A stretch of DNA of 64,000 bases from UBA4742 sp963773335 (GTDB lineage Bacteria; Actinomycetota; Acidimicrobiia; Acidimicrobiales; Acidimicrobilacustridaceae). The stretch is from NCBI GenBank assembly GCA_963773335.1, contig CAVZAT010000003.1:124001-188000 (forward strand), given 5' to 3'. Below, one piece after another: positions 1 through 10,654 of the stretch. The notes under the pieces were generated by a model, which was not told where the DNA came from, searched no databases, and saw only the letters and a list, made by a program, of their open reading frames with translations. The position numbers and the translations under genes are program-made. The stretch's first letter is position 1, and each line of letters begins with the position of its first letter.

Positions 1-1
1 C

Positions 2-301
2 GTGGCGGTGTGCGTGGGCGGTGCCCTGGTCGTCTCCAGCCACTCGACGTCCAACCCGGGTCCGGTGCCCACGGCCCGCATCGGCAACGCCGAGGTGCAG
101 ACCCGCAACCCCGACGGCAGCGCGGGGGCCCAGCACACGAGGGCCCCGGATGCCGGCGCCCCTTATCCCGGCGATCCCGTGGTGGTGACGGGCAACAACA
201 TCACCGCCGACCAGATCCCGGACGGAGGCGTCGGCCTGGCGCCGGCCCAGTCGGTGACCCGAGCCTCCGCGTCGTCGACCACCAGCACCACCACCGGCTG
301 A
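2..301 (+). CDS. C-terminal part of an unrecognised protein (truncated by window edge)
   Basis: An open frame enters from the window edge and stops at 301. The first dozen residues are hydrophobic (VCVGGALVV) and could be the end of a membrane helix. The rest is a low-complexity tail rich in Ser, Thr, Pro, Gly and Ala, ending in a run of Ser and Thr. Such tails are common outside the membrane in high-GC actinobacteria. A GTG lies at base 2, but the gene most likely begins upstream. I recognise no domain and assign no function. Confidence 0.5.
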   Translation: MAVCVGGALVVSSHSTSNPGPVPTARIGNAEVQTRNPDGSAGAQHTRAPDAGAPYPGDPVVVTGNNITADQIPDGGVGLAPAQSVTRASASSTTSTTTG

Positions 302-360
302 AGCGATCGGCGTCGCCGGCACTCGCGCCCGGTACGGACGATCTCGGGCACACTTGGGTG

Positions 361-853
361 ATGCGTGACTGGCTGGTGGCCGGAGCGGTGATCGAGGGCC
401 CGGAGGGGGTACTGCTGGTGCAGAACCGGCGGCGCAACGGCTCCCATGACTGGTCGCCGCCGGGCGGGGTGATCGACGAGGGCGAGAGCGTGATCGATGG
501 CCTGGCCCGCGAGGTGACCGAGGAGACCGGGCTGGTCGTGACCAGCTGGGAGGGCCCCATCTACGACATCGAGGTGGTTGCGCCCGACCTCGGGTGGCGC
601 CTGCGGGTCGAGTCCTTCCGGGCCGCTCGACTACACGGGCGAGCTGGTGGTCGACGATCCTGACGGCATCGTGGTCGACGCCTGCTTCGTGGATCCCGCC
701 GTGTGCCTGGGTCACCTCCGGGGTGCGTCGCGGTGGGTGGGCGAGCCGTTGTCGGAGTGGTTGGCCGAACCGTGGTCCGGTCTGCGGTCCTTCGGTTACG
801 ACGTGGCCGGTGCCGAGCTCGGCGCGCTGTCGGTCACCCGCCGCGGTGGCTGA
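361..853 (+). CDS. NUDIX hydrolase (frameshifted)
   Basis: A small NUDIX pyrophosphohydrolase of about 163 aa, expected to cleave a nucleoside diphosphate linked to another group; the substrate cannot be told. The ATG at 361 opens MRDWLVAGAVI, the usual first strand. The NUDIX box follows, with GGVIDEGES and then REVTEETGL, so the metal-binding Glu residues are present. The frame breaks near 617-635: VESFRA in the first frame continues as LDYTGELVVDDPDG one frame on, as if one base were extra. The second part runs to TGA at 851-853, which overlaps the dinB start by one base. The break looks like a sequencing error. Confidence 0.8.
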
Positions 854-2148
854 TGGCACGGCGACTCGTCGTGGATGAGCCCGGCATCCTGCACGTCGAC
901 ATGGACGCCTTCTTCGTGTCGGTCGAGCTGATCGACCACCCGGAGCTGCGAGGCCGTCCGGTGGTGGTGGGCGGGGCCGGGGACCGCGGGGTGGTGGCGG
1001 CCGCCTCCTACGAGGCGCGGTCATATGGCATCCACTCGGCCATGTCGTCGGTGCGAGCCCGGCACCTGTGTCCGCATGCGGTGTTCCTGCACGGTCGCCA
1101 CGATCGCTACGGCGAGGTCAGCGGCCAGGTGATGGAGATCTTCACCTCGTTCACCCCGCTGGTGGAGCCGATCTCGCTGGACGAGGCGTTTCTCGACGTC
1201 CGATCCGCCCGCCGACTCCACGGCGCCCCCACGAAGATCGCGACCGATATCCGCCGCCGGGTGCACGACGAGGTGGGCATCACCTGTTCGGTGGGGATCG
1301 GCCCATCCAAGTTCGTGGCCAAGCTGGCGTCGGAGACGGCCAAACCGCAGGTGTCGGTGGACGGTCCCCGGCCGGGCCTGGGGGTGAAGGTGGTGGCGGC
1401 CGACGAGGTGATCGACTTCCTCTGGCCGTTGCCGGTGTCGGCGCTGTGGGGTGTGGGCCCGGCCACGCTCACCCGCCTCAACCGGCTGGGCGTGTCCACC
1501 ATCGCCGAGCTGGCCGACATGCCGGTCGAGCTGGTCACCTCGGCGCTGGGTTCGGCCGCCGGGCGCCACCTCCACGCGCTGGCCAACGGCATCGACGAGC
1601 GCGCCGTCGAACCGGCCCGGCCCCTCAAGTCGGTGGGCCACGAGGAGACCTTCGTCCATGACCACCACACCCAGGAGACCCTGCATCGGGAGGTCGTGCG
1701 CCTGGCCGACGCGGTGGGGAGTCGGCTGCGCCGACACGGGCTGGCCGGTCGCACCATCACCCTCAAGGTGCGCTTCAGCGACTTCCACACCATCACCCGC
1801 TCGACCACCCGACCCGAGGCCACCGACTCGACCCCGCTCATCATCCGGGAGGCGAAGCAGTTGCTGGCCGCGGTGGACCCGTCGCCGGGCGTCCGCCTGA
1901 TCGGGGTCAGTGTGAGCGGGCTCAGCGAGGGCACGGCTCGCCAGTTGAGCCTGGACGAGGATGGGTCGGTGGGCTGGGACGACGCCACCGAGGCGGTGGA
2001 CGCCATCCGGGCCCGATTCGGGCGGTCGGCCATCGGCCCGGCCACGCTGGCCCAGGCGGGCCAGGTGCGGGTGCGCCAGGAGGCCGAGGCACCCTGGGGC
2101 CCGGACCGGACGGTCCCGCCGGGCACGTCGACCGACCCTGGCGACTGA
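853..2148 (+). CDS. dinB: DNA polymerase IV (Y-family translesion polymerase)
   Basis: An intact 431 aa Y-family polymerase that copies past damaged template bases. The first catalytic motif is HVDMDAFFVSVE near the N-terminus and the second is SLDEAFLDV near residue 100; together they give the metal-binding acidic residues. The YEARSYGI segment and the helix-hairpin-helix region (LWGVGPATLTRLNRLG) follow in the right order, then the little-finger domain. The ATG at 853 overlaps the stop of the NUDIX gene, so the two are probably co-translated. Length is a little above the family norm because of a polar C-terminal tail. There is no damage-box motif that I can support upstream. Confidence 0.95.
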   Translation: MARRLVVDEPGILHVDMDAFFVSVELIDHPELRGRPVVVGGAGDRGVVAAASYEARSYGIHSAMSSVRARHLCPHAVFLHGRHDRYGEVSGQVMEIFTSFTPLVEPISLDEAFLDVRSARRLHGAPTKIATDIRRRVHDEVGITCSVGIGPSKFVAKLASETAKPQVSVDGPRPGLGVKVVAADEVIDFLWPLPVSALWGVGPATLTRLNRLGVSTIAELADMPVELVTSALGSAAGRHLHALANGIDERAVEPARPLKSVGHEETFVHDHHTQETLHREVVRLADAVGSRLRRHGLAGRTITLKVRFSDFHTITRSTTRPEATDSTPLIIREAKQLLAAVDPSPGVRLIGVSVSGLSEGTARQLSLDEDGSVGWDDATEAVDAIRARFGRSAIGPATLAQAGQVRVRQEAEAPWGPDRTVPPGTSTDPGD

Positions 2149-2330
2149 CCGGTCCTGCACCCGATGACCCGGAGGCTCAAGGCGACCCGGCCATCGGTCG
2201 AAAAACGGTCGGAGATCCATTCCGCGCGTTGTTGACAGGCGGCTCCTGTGGAAAGATGAAGACCGGGATCTCCAGAACCGTCGGGCCGCCGGTCACCACG
2301 ACCGGGACCAACCGACAAGGGGTGTAGCAG

Positions 2331-2707
2331 GTGCCGCTTTCCGAGGACGAGCAGCGAATCCTCAGCGAGATCGAGGCCAAGCTCTACGAGAGCGACCCGG
2401 GTCTGGCGCGTGACATCGCCGACACCACCATCTACACCCACGCCTACCGCAACCTGAAGTGGTCGATACTGGGCTTCGTCGCCGGTCTGGCTGTCCTGAT
2501 CCTCACCTTGGGCATCAGCTTCATCCTGGCCTTCTTCGGCTTCGTGATCATGCTGGTCTCGGCGCTCGCCTTCGAGCGCAACGCCCGCCGTATGGGCAAG
2601 GCCGGGATGGACCAGATCACCCAGTCGATGCGGGCCGCGGGGTTGCGCGACTACTTCGGCAACACCAGTCAACGCATGCGGGACCGCTTCAAGCGCGCGA
2701 CGAGTAG
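2331..2707 (+). CDS. DUF3040 membrane protein (frameshift at the last codons)
   Basis: A small actinobacterial membrane protein starting at GTG 2331 (MPLSEDEQRILSEIE, the signature N-terminus of DUF3040), with two membrane helices at about residues 43-82. Function is unknown in the family. As read, the frame runs on past the expected end into antisense of the neighbouring gene. Adding one base near 2698 gives an ending of Arg-Ala-Asp-Glu and stop TAG at 2705-2707, for about 125 aa, the normal family length. The same base also repairs the convergent TgpA gene. A possible -35 (TTGACA, 2232-2237) lies upstream, without a clear -10. Confidence 0.85.
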
Positions 2708-5058
2708 TCCGGCGCAGGCGGCGGGCGTCGAGCTGACCGGCCAGCCGTCGCCACCGCGGGACCTGATCGGTCACGATGGTCTGCACCGTCTCGGTCGTCT
2801 GCTCTGCGGTCCGGGCGTCACCGTCGTCGATGGCATCGGCCCCGAAGAGCGCGGCATCGGCGGCCGAGGCCAGGGCCATCAGCCGGGGCGACTGGGTGGG
2901 GAGCCGTCGGCCGGCCCGAGCCGCGAACTCCCGGGCCGTCTCGTCGTCCCGGCGGCTCTGACCCAACTGGGCCAGGGCCTCCTCGGACTCCAACCAGGCC
3001 AGCCGGACCCGGGCGCCCGGATCGCGGGCGCGCTCACGCCGGCGCCGGCGCCGTAGGGCCAGCAGCGACGGCACGGCCACCAGGTAGACCAGGGCCAGCA
3101 CCAGCAGCGCCAGTCCGATGACACCCGACCAGGCGGCCAGGTCGAGGCCTGCGCCGTTGGTGGATCTGGTCGGACCGCTCGCCGTCTGCGGGGCCTGTGT
3201 GGTGGTGGGTCCGGCCGGGAGGCTGGCCACGGTGGACGGCGGCTGGGTCACCGGGGTGGATCCGCCGGGGCCGTCGCCTCGGCCGGTGTTCTGCTCGGGG
3301 GTCACGCCCAGGTAACGGACTTCGTTCGGGGCGCCGCGGCCCGGGGTGGGCTCGAACGGCACCCAGCCATACTGGCCGAGGTAGACCTCGGGCCAGGCGT
3401 GGGCTTGGGCCCCTTTCACGTCGTACTGGCCGGCCACGCCCGTGTCCTGGACACCGGGGGTGAACCCGACGGCCACCCGGGTGGGCAGCCCGACCGAGCG
3501 GGCCAGCGCCGCGAACGTGCCGGCGAACTGCTGGCAGAAGCCCCGCTTCAGTCGCAGGAAGAGATCCATGGCGTGGTTGTCGTTCTGGTAGTCCACGGTG
3601 GCGTCGTAGGTGAACCCGCCGCTGGAGCGGAAGTAGGTCTGGAGCGCCATGGCCTTGTCGTAGGGTGTCCGAGCCGACGCGGTGACCTCGCGAGCCGTCT
3701 GGGCGGCCGAGGCGCTCAGCCCGGGCACAGCCAGGTCCTGGCTGCGGATGGCGGTGGGGATGGTGCGGTCGGCGCCTCGCAGCTCGCTGGGGGTGTAGTC
3801 CGGTTCCACCGACCGGACCCGGTAGGTCAGGCTGTCGGAGTCGGACAGGTTGGTGTCCACGATCAGCGTCGAGGAGCTGGCCTGGTAACGGGCCCGGAAG
3901 GCGAGGGGCTGGACGGCGACGGGCACATACGCGGCCGGGAGCCACAGCTCGGCCAGCCGGCTGATGGTGAACGTCTGGTTCAGGGTGGCCTGCTTGGCGG
4001 GCTCGGGCACACCTTGGGGGAGCGTTCCCGACAGGTGACCTGACGCCGAGTCGTACTTGCCGCTGGATTCCCAGATCTGGCCGGTGAAGGTGTCCAGTGA
4101 GGTGAGGCGCCAGTAGGCGGGCCGGGGGCTGTTCACCGTGAACAGGCTGACATCGGCATCGGGTCCGGTCAGCTTGCTCTTGATGTCCACGAGCGGGCTG
4201 ATGGTGACCCGGTCGCCGCCCCCGCCCTGGTTGCCGTGCCAGTGGACCAGCCCGGGTTGGCCGGCGCCGGGGAGATGGGGGGCCACGATCGCCCCCGCCA
4301 GCACCGAGACGATGATGGCGGCCGCACCCACGTGGACGAGCCAGGACGAGCCTCGCTCCACCTGGTTGGCCAGCCAGGTGGTGGTGCGCTCGCGCTGGGC
4401 GACCCGGTGCTCGAGGACGAACGCCATGGCCGCGGCGACGTACAACACGGTGGTGAGGATCTGGCCCCGGCTCGAGCCCACGAAGATGGTGAAGCCGGCC
4501 AGGGTCAGGGTGGGGACAAGAGCTTCGATCGGCGACCAGAGCCGGAACGCCGCCCAGTCGGCCAGGAACACAGCGAAGCACACGGCCAGCGCCGCGGCCA
4601 GCATGAACCCGGACTGCGGTGCGGTCGGCGCCACCACCGTCTGGAAGGCGTGCCACGAGGTCAACACCGAACTGCGGGCGGCCTCCGCGGTGGCGCTGGT
4701 CGGCAGCCCCAGCCAGGCGGTCTGGTGGAACACCAGCCACGTGACCAGCACCACGAAGCCCAGCGCCGTTCCCACCGCGGCCAGGCCCAGGTGCACGCCG
4801 CGCCGGCGGGCCGCGGCCAGCCAGACGTGGGTGGTGCCGCCCACCACGACGAGCGGGACGGTGTAGGTGGCGCCGCTGAAGATGCGCGAGAAGCCGACGA
4901 TCACCGCCAAGGTCACCAGGGCCAGGAAGCACTCCGCCGCGCCCAGGTGGGCGGGCCCCTCGGGCCGCGCCGGGCGCGCACGCGCCGGCGGGGCCGGACC
5001 GGGCTGGTCGTCGAGGGGAGGGATCGGAGGGAGCCGGCCATGCCCTGGTGGCGGTCAT
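2689..5058 (-). CDS. TgpA-type membrane transglutaminase-like protein (frameshifted at both ends)
   Basis: A protein of about 790 aa with an N-terminal block of membrane helices (DUF3488/TgpA), an external transglutaminase-like domain, one more membrane helix and a cytoplasmic tail. The catalytic Cys lies in RGFCQQFAGTFAALAR and the His in AHAWPEVY, followed by WVPFEPTPG. Family members are thought to act at the cell envelope; the substrate is not known. The ATG at 5058 overlaps the DUF58 stop (ATGA), and the frame changes between 5058 and about 4950 to reach HLGAAECFLALVTLAV. At the other end the frame runs on for over 500 codons unless one base is added near 2698, which gives a TGA at 2691-2689. 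It is the last gene of the moxR-DUF58-tgpA operon. Confidence 0.85.
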
Positions 5059-6349
5059 CGGTGAGGCCGGCTCCAGCGGGCCCAGTCGTCCATCTGCTCG
5101 AAGTCGGCCGCAGTGGCCGCCGCCGGGCTACGGGGGCGGGGGTCACCGGAGCCGGTCGGCGCCACCGTCCCTGGGTGCGGCGCGACGGATGCACCGTGCG
5201 GTTCCAGGTCTCGGCGAACCCGGCGTCGCCGGTGATGGTCATCACGCCTCGCATCGGGGTGGTAGGCGCAGGTGCTGCGCCATCCCAGCTCGACCGGTCG
5301 AAGGCCACGATGGTGAGCGCCCCGAAGCGGGGCCGCAGGCGGGCCAGCCGTTCGAGCTCGGCCTGTCCGGCGAGGGCCACGACCACCACCAGGGCACCAC
5401 CCGGCGCCCCCCGCGCCAGCCGGTCCAGGACCCGTTGGAAGGCGGCCTCGTTGGTGGCCTCGACGCTGGCCAGGTGTTCCATGATGGCCTCGGTGTGGGC
5501 GTGTCCGGCGGCGAAACCCGAGTCGGCGCCGTCGGTGGAGACCAGCCGAACGAGATCCTGACGACGGGCGCTGGAGGCCACCAGACTGGCCGCGGCCGAG
5601 ATCACCAGCTCCAGGGACTCCGCGGTGTTGGTCGACGAGCGCACGTCGACCAGCACCGTGGCCCGGCCCTGCCAGGGCAGCTCGTCCTGGCGGACCATGA
5701 GGTCGTCGTGGCGGGCGGTCGAGGGCCAGTGGACCCGACGCAGGTCGTCGCCCACCACGTAGTCGCGCAGCGCGTAGAAGTCCTCACCGCCGCGGCCCAA
5801 CGAGTTCGGGTGCTCGGCTCCGGCCAGCGGATCGTTGCCCGTGGTCAGCGGCAGCGGCTCGATCTCGTCGACCCGGGGGTAGACGGTCAGGTCCGACGCC
5901 CCGGAGGCGGTGAGGGTGGTCCGGGCCAGCCCGAACGGGTCGGTCAGCTCGACCTGGAGCGGGCCCACGGTCAGGATGCCGCGGCGGTCGGTGGGCAGCC
6001 GATAGGCGGCGCGCGCCGACTCCCCGGGGGCCAGCGGGCCGACCAGCAGGCGGGCGCCGCGGGTGCCCGACACCGCATCGTGGAGGCTGAGCAACGGGGA
6101 CCGGCCCGAGCCCTGGTTCTGGACCTTGACCTCCACCCGGCTGGGTGTGCCGGCGTACACCCGCGGGGGGTGGAGCTCGCGGGACACGTCGATGCGGATG
6201 CGGGCCAACGACACGCCGGCCACGGTGATCGCCACCAGCACCAGGAGCACCGCGCCCAGCACGTACAGCTCGACGGTGCCGAACAGACGGCCGGCGACCA
6301 GCAGGCCGACGCCGGTGAGCAGGGTCAGGCGACCCTGGAGGGTCAGCAT
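5055..6349 (-). CDS. DUF58 domain protein (frameshifted near the C-terminus)
   Basis: A DUF58 protein of about 431 aa, the usual partner of a MoxR ATPase; members have a vWA-like fold and are thought to be MoxR clients. The ATG at 6349 is followed by two membrane helices (to about residue 45). The DUF58 core contains the highly conserved DPFGLAR, GRGGEDFYALRDYVVGDDLR and VHWPSTARHDDLMVRQ. Near 5200-5110 the frame must change: the conserved-looking end ADFEQMDDWARWSRPHR with TGA at 5055-5057 is in another frame, and that stop overlaps the TgpA start by four bases. Six bases separate it from moxR, so the three genes form one operon. Confidence 0.88.
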
Positions 6350-6354
6350 GGGCC

Positions 6355-7331
6355 TCAGGTGGCCGTGTCGGTGGGAACCGCCACGCGGCGCAGGATCTCG
6401 TCGAGCAGATCAGCCGAGGTCGCGCCCTGCAGCTGCGCCTCGGCGGTGACCAGCAGTCGGTGGGCCAGCACCGGCCCGGCCAGCGCCTTGAGGTCGTCGG
6501 GGATCACGTAGGACCGGTTGTCGGCCGCGGCCCGGGCTCGGGCCACCCGCATGAGGCTGAGCGGTGGCTCGGGGCGACATGCCGAGCGCGAACTGGGGGT
6601 GGCGTCGGGTGGTGTCGGCCAGGTCGACGAGGTACGCCCGCAGGCTGGGGGCGACGTGCACCGATCGGGCGGTGGCGATCATCGCCTCCACGTCGGGTGC
6701 ACTGACCACGGCGCCGATGTCGTCGAGGCTGGTGTGGTCACCGTGGGTCTCGAGGATGTCGATCTCGGCGTCACGTGAGGGGTATCCCACCGAGACCCGC
6801 ATGAGAAAGCGGTCGAGCTGGCTCTCGGGCAGGGGATAGGTGCCCTCGTGCTCGATCGGGTTCTGGGTGGCGATCACCATGAAGGGGGATCCCAGGGGGT
6901 AGGTGGCGTTGTCCACCGTGACCTGGCCCTCGGCCATCGCCTCGAGCAGGGCCGACTGCGTCTTGGGCGAGGCCCGGTTGATCTCGTCGCCCAGCACGAT
7001 GGGGGCGAACACCGGCCCGGGGCGGAACTCGAAGCAGCCGTCGCTGCGATTCCACACGGTGACCCCGACGACGTCGGAGGGCAGCAGGTCGGGCGTGAAC
7101 TGGATCCGACCGAAGGTGCAGTCGATCGAGCGGGCCAGGGCCTTGGCCAGGCTGGTCTTGCCCACCCCGGGCACGTCCTCGATGAGCAGGTGGCCCTCGG
7201 AGATCAGGCAGAGCAGGGCCAGACCGATCACCTCGGGCTTGCCCTGGATGACGCGCTCGATGTTGGCGGAGATGGCGTCGAAGGTCGCCGCAAACGGCGC
7301 GTGCGTCGGCCACCGTTTCCTGCGTCGCCAA
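6355..7331 (-). CDS. MoxR family AAA+ ATPase (two frameshifts)
   Basis: A MoxR-type AAA+ ATPase of about 325 aa, a chaperone-like ATPase usually encoded beside a DUF58 protein. Walker A is PGVGKTSLAK, Walker B is IVLGDEINRASPK, and the family-typical ATQNPIEHEGTYPLPE and LDRFLMR segments follow. The likely start is TTG at 7331, because a strong GAGGAG lies seven bases upstream and the protein begins LATQETVADARA. The frame shifts near 7285 (to FAATFDAISANIERVIQGK) and near 6575 (after FALGMSPRA, to LMRVARARAAADNRSYVIPD). Both breaks look like indel errors. It opens the moxR-DUF58-tgpA operon, divergent from the ROK kinase. Confidence 0.9.
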
Positions 7332-7493
7332 GAAAGTGCTCCTCAGTCGTGGATGGACGGCCGGCGTTCCCGCGACCGTCGTGTTGCAGAGAAGTTCGGT
7401 GCGACCGCCGGGTGGGTTTGGTCCCCAGGTTAGGGCGGCCGACGCACTTCCATCGGCCGGTGCCCCTCCACCTGGAGCACTACCTTCTCGCCC

Positions 7494-8469
7494 ATGTCCT
7501 CCCAGATCGTCTCCGACGACCCCGGTCTGGGGCGCCAGGTGGGGTCTCGGGTGGTGGTGGCCGTCGACGTGGGCGGGACCAAGCTGGCGGCCGGCTTGGT
7601 CGACGACCGGGGCCAGGTGCTGGTCCGGGACCGGGTGGCCACCCCTGACCTGGGGCCGGACCGGGGCGATGAGCTGTTCGGGGTGCTGGTCGATCTGGTC
7701 GACCGGGTGTGCGCCGAGGGCGTCGCGCTCGGCGTCGGCGACCCGGTGGGTTGCGGCGTCGGCAGCGGTGGTCCCATGACCGCCGAGGGCCGGCAGGTGT
7801 CGCCGCTCAACATCGCGGCCTGGCGCGACTTCCCGTTGCGGGCCCGACTGGCCGATCACCTGAGCGGCCTGGCCGTGTTCGTCGACAACGACGCCAAGGC
7901 GTTGGCCCTGGCCGAGGGCTGGCGGGGCGCGGCCGAGGGGTGCGACGACTACCTGGCCATGGTGGTGTCCACCGGGGTCGGGGGCGGGGTGGTGGTCGAC
8001 GGGGCCCTGCTGGACGGGGCCGCGGGCAACGCCGGCCACATCGGCCACCTCAACGTGGAACCGCAGGGCCGGCGGTGTCGATGCGGCAGCACCGGGCTGC
8101 CTGGAAGCGGAGGCGTCCGGCACGGCCATCGCCGAGATCACCGGAGCACCCCCGGCCCAGGCCGGGCCCGAGGTGGTCGAGCGGGTCGGCACGCTCGTGG
8201 GTCGGGCCGTGGCCGATGTGGCCGTCCTGTTGGACCTGCGCCTGGCCGTGGTGGCCGGCTCGGTGGCGCTCGGCTACGGCCAGCCGTTCTTCGACGCCGC
8301 CCAGGTCGAGATCGACCGGCGGGCCCAGCTCGACTTCGCCCGGGGCTGTCGCATCGTGGCCGCCGGGCTCGGGGCCGACGGACCCCTCGTCGGGGCCGCG
8401 GCCGTCGGCCTGCGCGGGTTGGGCTGGCGTCTGGGGACGGGCCCGGCTCGACCGCCGGGCCCGCAGTAG
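7494..8469 (+). CDS. ROK family sugar kinase, probably glucokinase (frameshifted)
   Basis: A ROK family kinase of about 324 aa. The ATP-binding start VDVGGTKLAAGLVDDRG, the VDNDAKALALAEGW segment and the STGVGGGVV glycine loop are all present. The ROK zinc motif reads CRCGSTG, then after a frame change at about 8097-8105 CLEAEASGTAI, so all ligands are intact once one extra G in a GGG run is removed. ROK members phosphorylate glucose or N-acetylated sugars, or act as repressors. There is no N-terminal DNA-binding domain here, so a kinase is more likely, and glucose is the best guess. The start is ATG 7494; the 162-base gap to the divergent moxR should hold both promoters. Confidence 0.85.
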
Positions 8470-8478
8470 CCTCACCTC

Positions 8479-9736
8479 GTGGATCCCACCTACAGCCCGG
8501 AGGCCGAGTCCTACCGGGAGAAGATCCAGGCCTTCCTGGCCGAGCACCTCCCGGCCGGCTGGCAGGGGGTGGGGGCGCTGCCCAGGGCCGAGGCCGAGCA
8601 GTTCGCCCGCGCCTGGCGAGCCACCCTCCACGACCACGGCCTGCTGGCCGCCTCCTGGCCGCGCCGAGTACGGGGGCGGTGGGTTGAGCGAGGTCGAGCA
8701 GGTGATCCTGGTCGAGGAGTTCTACCGAGCCGGCGTGCCCACCGGCACCGGCAACGACGTGTTCGGCATCCAGATGGTGGGCAACACCATCCTGGAGTGG
8801 GGCACCGAGGAGCAGAAGGCCCACTTCCTGCCCCGCATCCTGTCGGGCCAGGACATCTGGTGCCAGGGCTACTCCGAGCCCGACGCCGGCTCGGACCTGG
8901 GCAACCTGGGGTGCCGCGCCGTGCTCGACGGCGACGAGTGGGTGATCGACGGGCAGAAGATCTGGACCTCGGCCGGGCACGTGGCCAACTGGATCTTCGT
9001 GCTGGCCCGGACCAACCCGGACGCCCCCAAGCACAAGGGCATCTCCTTCCTGCTGGTACCCATGGACCAGCCCGGGGTCGAGGTCCGTCCCATCCGCATG
9101 ATCACCGGCGATGCCGAGTTCAACGAGGTCTTCTTCACCGGCGCCCGCTGCCCGGCGGCCAACGTGGTGGGCGACGTGAACGCCGGGTGGGGCGTGGCCA
9201 TGACCCTGCTCGGCTACGAGCGGGGCGAGGCGGCGGCCACCTTCCCGATCATGTTCCGCACCGAGCTGGACCGGCTGGTGGCCCTGGCCGCGGCGTCGGG
9301 CCGCTCCGCCGACCCCCTGGTCCGGCAGCGCCTGGCCTGGTGCTGGTCCCAGGTCGAGGTCATGCGCTACCTGGGGATGCGCACGCTCACCCGCTACCTG
9401 GCGGGCGGGCACCCGGGTCCCGATGCCTCCATCTTCAAGCTCTTCTGGAGCGAGTACCACAAGGTGGTGACCGAGCTGGCCGTCGACGTCCTGGGGGCGG
9501 ATGCTCTGGTCCCCAGCGGTCGGTGGCCGTCCAGCTCGTTCCAGGCCGACGACGCCGGCGCACCCAACGACAGCGCCTCGTGGGTGGGCACCTTCTTCGC
9601 GGCGCGGGCCGGGACGATCTATGCCGGCACCTCCCAGGTGCAGCGCAACATCCTCGGTGAGATGGTGCTGGGTCTGCCCAAGGAGCCCGGTGGCCCGACG
9701 GGGACGTGGCGAGCACTCCAACGACGCGACGGGTGA
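8479..9736 (+). CDS. Acyl-CoA dehydrogenase (frameshifted)
   Basis: An acyl-CoA dehydrogenase of about 418 aa, catalysing FAD-dependent alpha-beta desaturation of an acyl-CoA. The N-terminal helical domain starts at GTG 8479 (MDPTYSPEAESYREKIQAFL). The frame changes at about 8660-8672, where the expected WPAEYGGGGLS is split by one extra base. Later motifs are intact: QGYSEPDAGSDL and IDGQKIWTS for flavin and substrate binding, GYERG carrying the likely catalytic Glu, and GTIYAGTSQVQRNILGE in the C-terminal FAD contact. The chain type preference cannot be told. The gene follows the ROK kinase by nine bases. Confidence 0.88.
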
Positions 9737-9775
9737 GGCCGGCCGACGTCACCGCGGCCTCGACCGGATGGGCGG

Positions 9776-10027
9776 TTGCGCTGGGGGCTGGTGGCGGTCG
9801 CGGCCCTGGCGCGGCGACCCGAGCTGTGGTCCACCGCGGCGCGACAGCTGCTCGTGCTGGCTCCGCCGGGCTGGTGGCGGACGCGGCCGTGGCTGCCGTG
9901 GCCCGATCCCGGCTACCTGCGGTTCCGGCTCCAGACGGCGTACGGCGATCCGACCCGCCGGCCCGACCCGGCCGACCTGGTCACCTACCTCCACTGGTGT
10001 CGGGCCTGGCCCCGGGTCACGCGCTGA
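9776..10027 (+). CDS. Small conserved actinobacterial protein of unknown function
   Basis: An 83 aa basic, Trp- and Pro-rich protein beginning at TTG 9776 (MRWGLVAVAALARRPELW). It contains APPGWWRTRPWLPWPDPGYL and ends in LVTYLHWCRAWPRVTR. I recognise this layout, a hydrophobic N-terminus, a WW/WPFLP-like patch and a final YLxWCR, from uncharacterised short proteins in actinobacterial genomes, but know no function. The true start may be GTG 9733, directly overlapping the dehydrogenase stop, which would need a frame change near 9760-9775. The 119 bases from 10028 to the next gene show nothing I can name. Confidence 0.55.
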   Translation: MRWGLVAVAALARRPELWSTAARQLLVLAPPGWWRTRPWLPWPDPGYLRFRLQTAYGDPTRRPDPADLVTYLHWCRAWPRVTR

Positions 10028-10146
10028 CCACCGCGGTCGCCGTGGCAGCCGCGGCTCGAGTCGGCCCGACGGGGCGGTCGTGCGCGGCGGCGGAGTCAGC
10101 CGAAACGTCCCGGCATGGCGGCAATTCGCCCGGCTAGCCTCGGGGA

Positions 10147-10654
10147 ATGGGCCGGTCATTGGTGCTCAACGCCACCTACGAGCCGCTGTGCGTGGTGTCG
10201 GACCGGCGGGCGGCGGTGCTCGTGCTGTGCGACAAGGCCGACATGGTGCACTCCTCCGGCGAGTCCCTGCACTCCGAGCAGCTGACCGCTCCCCATTCCC
10301 TCGGTGGTACGGCTCCGGTCGTTCGTGCGTGTGCCCTACCAGCGGCGGACAGCCATCAGCCGTCGGGGCGTCTTCCTGCGCGACGGCGGCGAGTGCCAGT
10401 ATTGCGGCAGCCGGGCCGAGAGCATCGACCACATCGTGCCCCGCAGCCGCGGCGGTCGACACGAGTGGGAGAACGTGGTGGCCGCCTGTCGCCGCTGCAA
10501 CACGTCCAAGCGCGACCGCTACCTGCACGAGACCAACATGTGCCTGCGGCGATCGCCGGAGGTGCCCCGCCACCTGAGCTGGGTCCTGGTGGCGGTGGGC
10601 CGGGTGCCGGAGGTGTGGGAGCCCTACCTCAGCGACGCGGCCATCCCCGCCTAG
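10147..10654 (+). CDS. HNH endonuclease family protein (frameshifted)
   Basis: An HNH protein of about 168 aa of the type widespread in actinobacteria, opening with ATG 10147 (MGRSLVLNATYEPLCVVS). After one extra C near 10291 the frame changes to VVRLRSFVRVPYQRRTAISR. The zinc-binding HNH core is complete: CQYCG, then DHIVPRSRGG, then CRRCN. This family has a predicted nuclease fold; in vivo substrates are unknown, and the gene is usually chromosomal rather than part of a defence cluster. The menC start follows the stop directly, so the two may be co-transcribed. Confidence 0.82.

Noticed and set aside
1107..4916. A 1269-codon open frame on the minus strand
   Set aside because: Only its first two thirds are the TgpA protein. 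The rest is antisense of DUF3040 and dinB and appears because a missing base near 2698 removes the stop.
10147..10654. HNH protein as part of a defence system
   Set aside because: It stands next to metabolic genes with no restriction, methyltransferase or other defence partner, and its type is common in actinobacterial core genomes.
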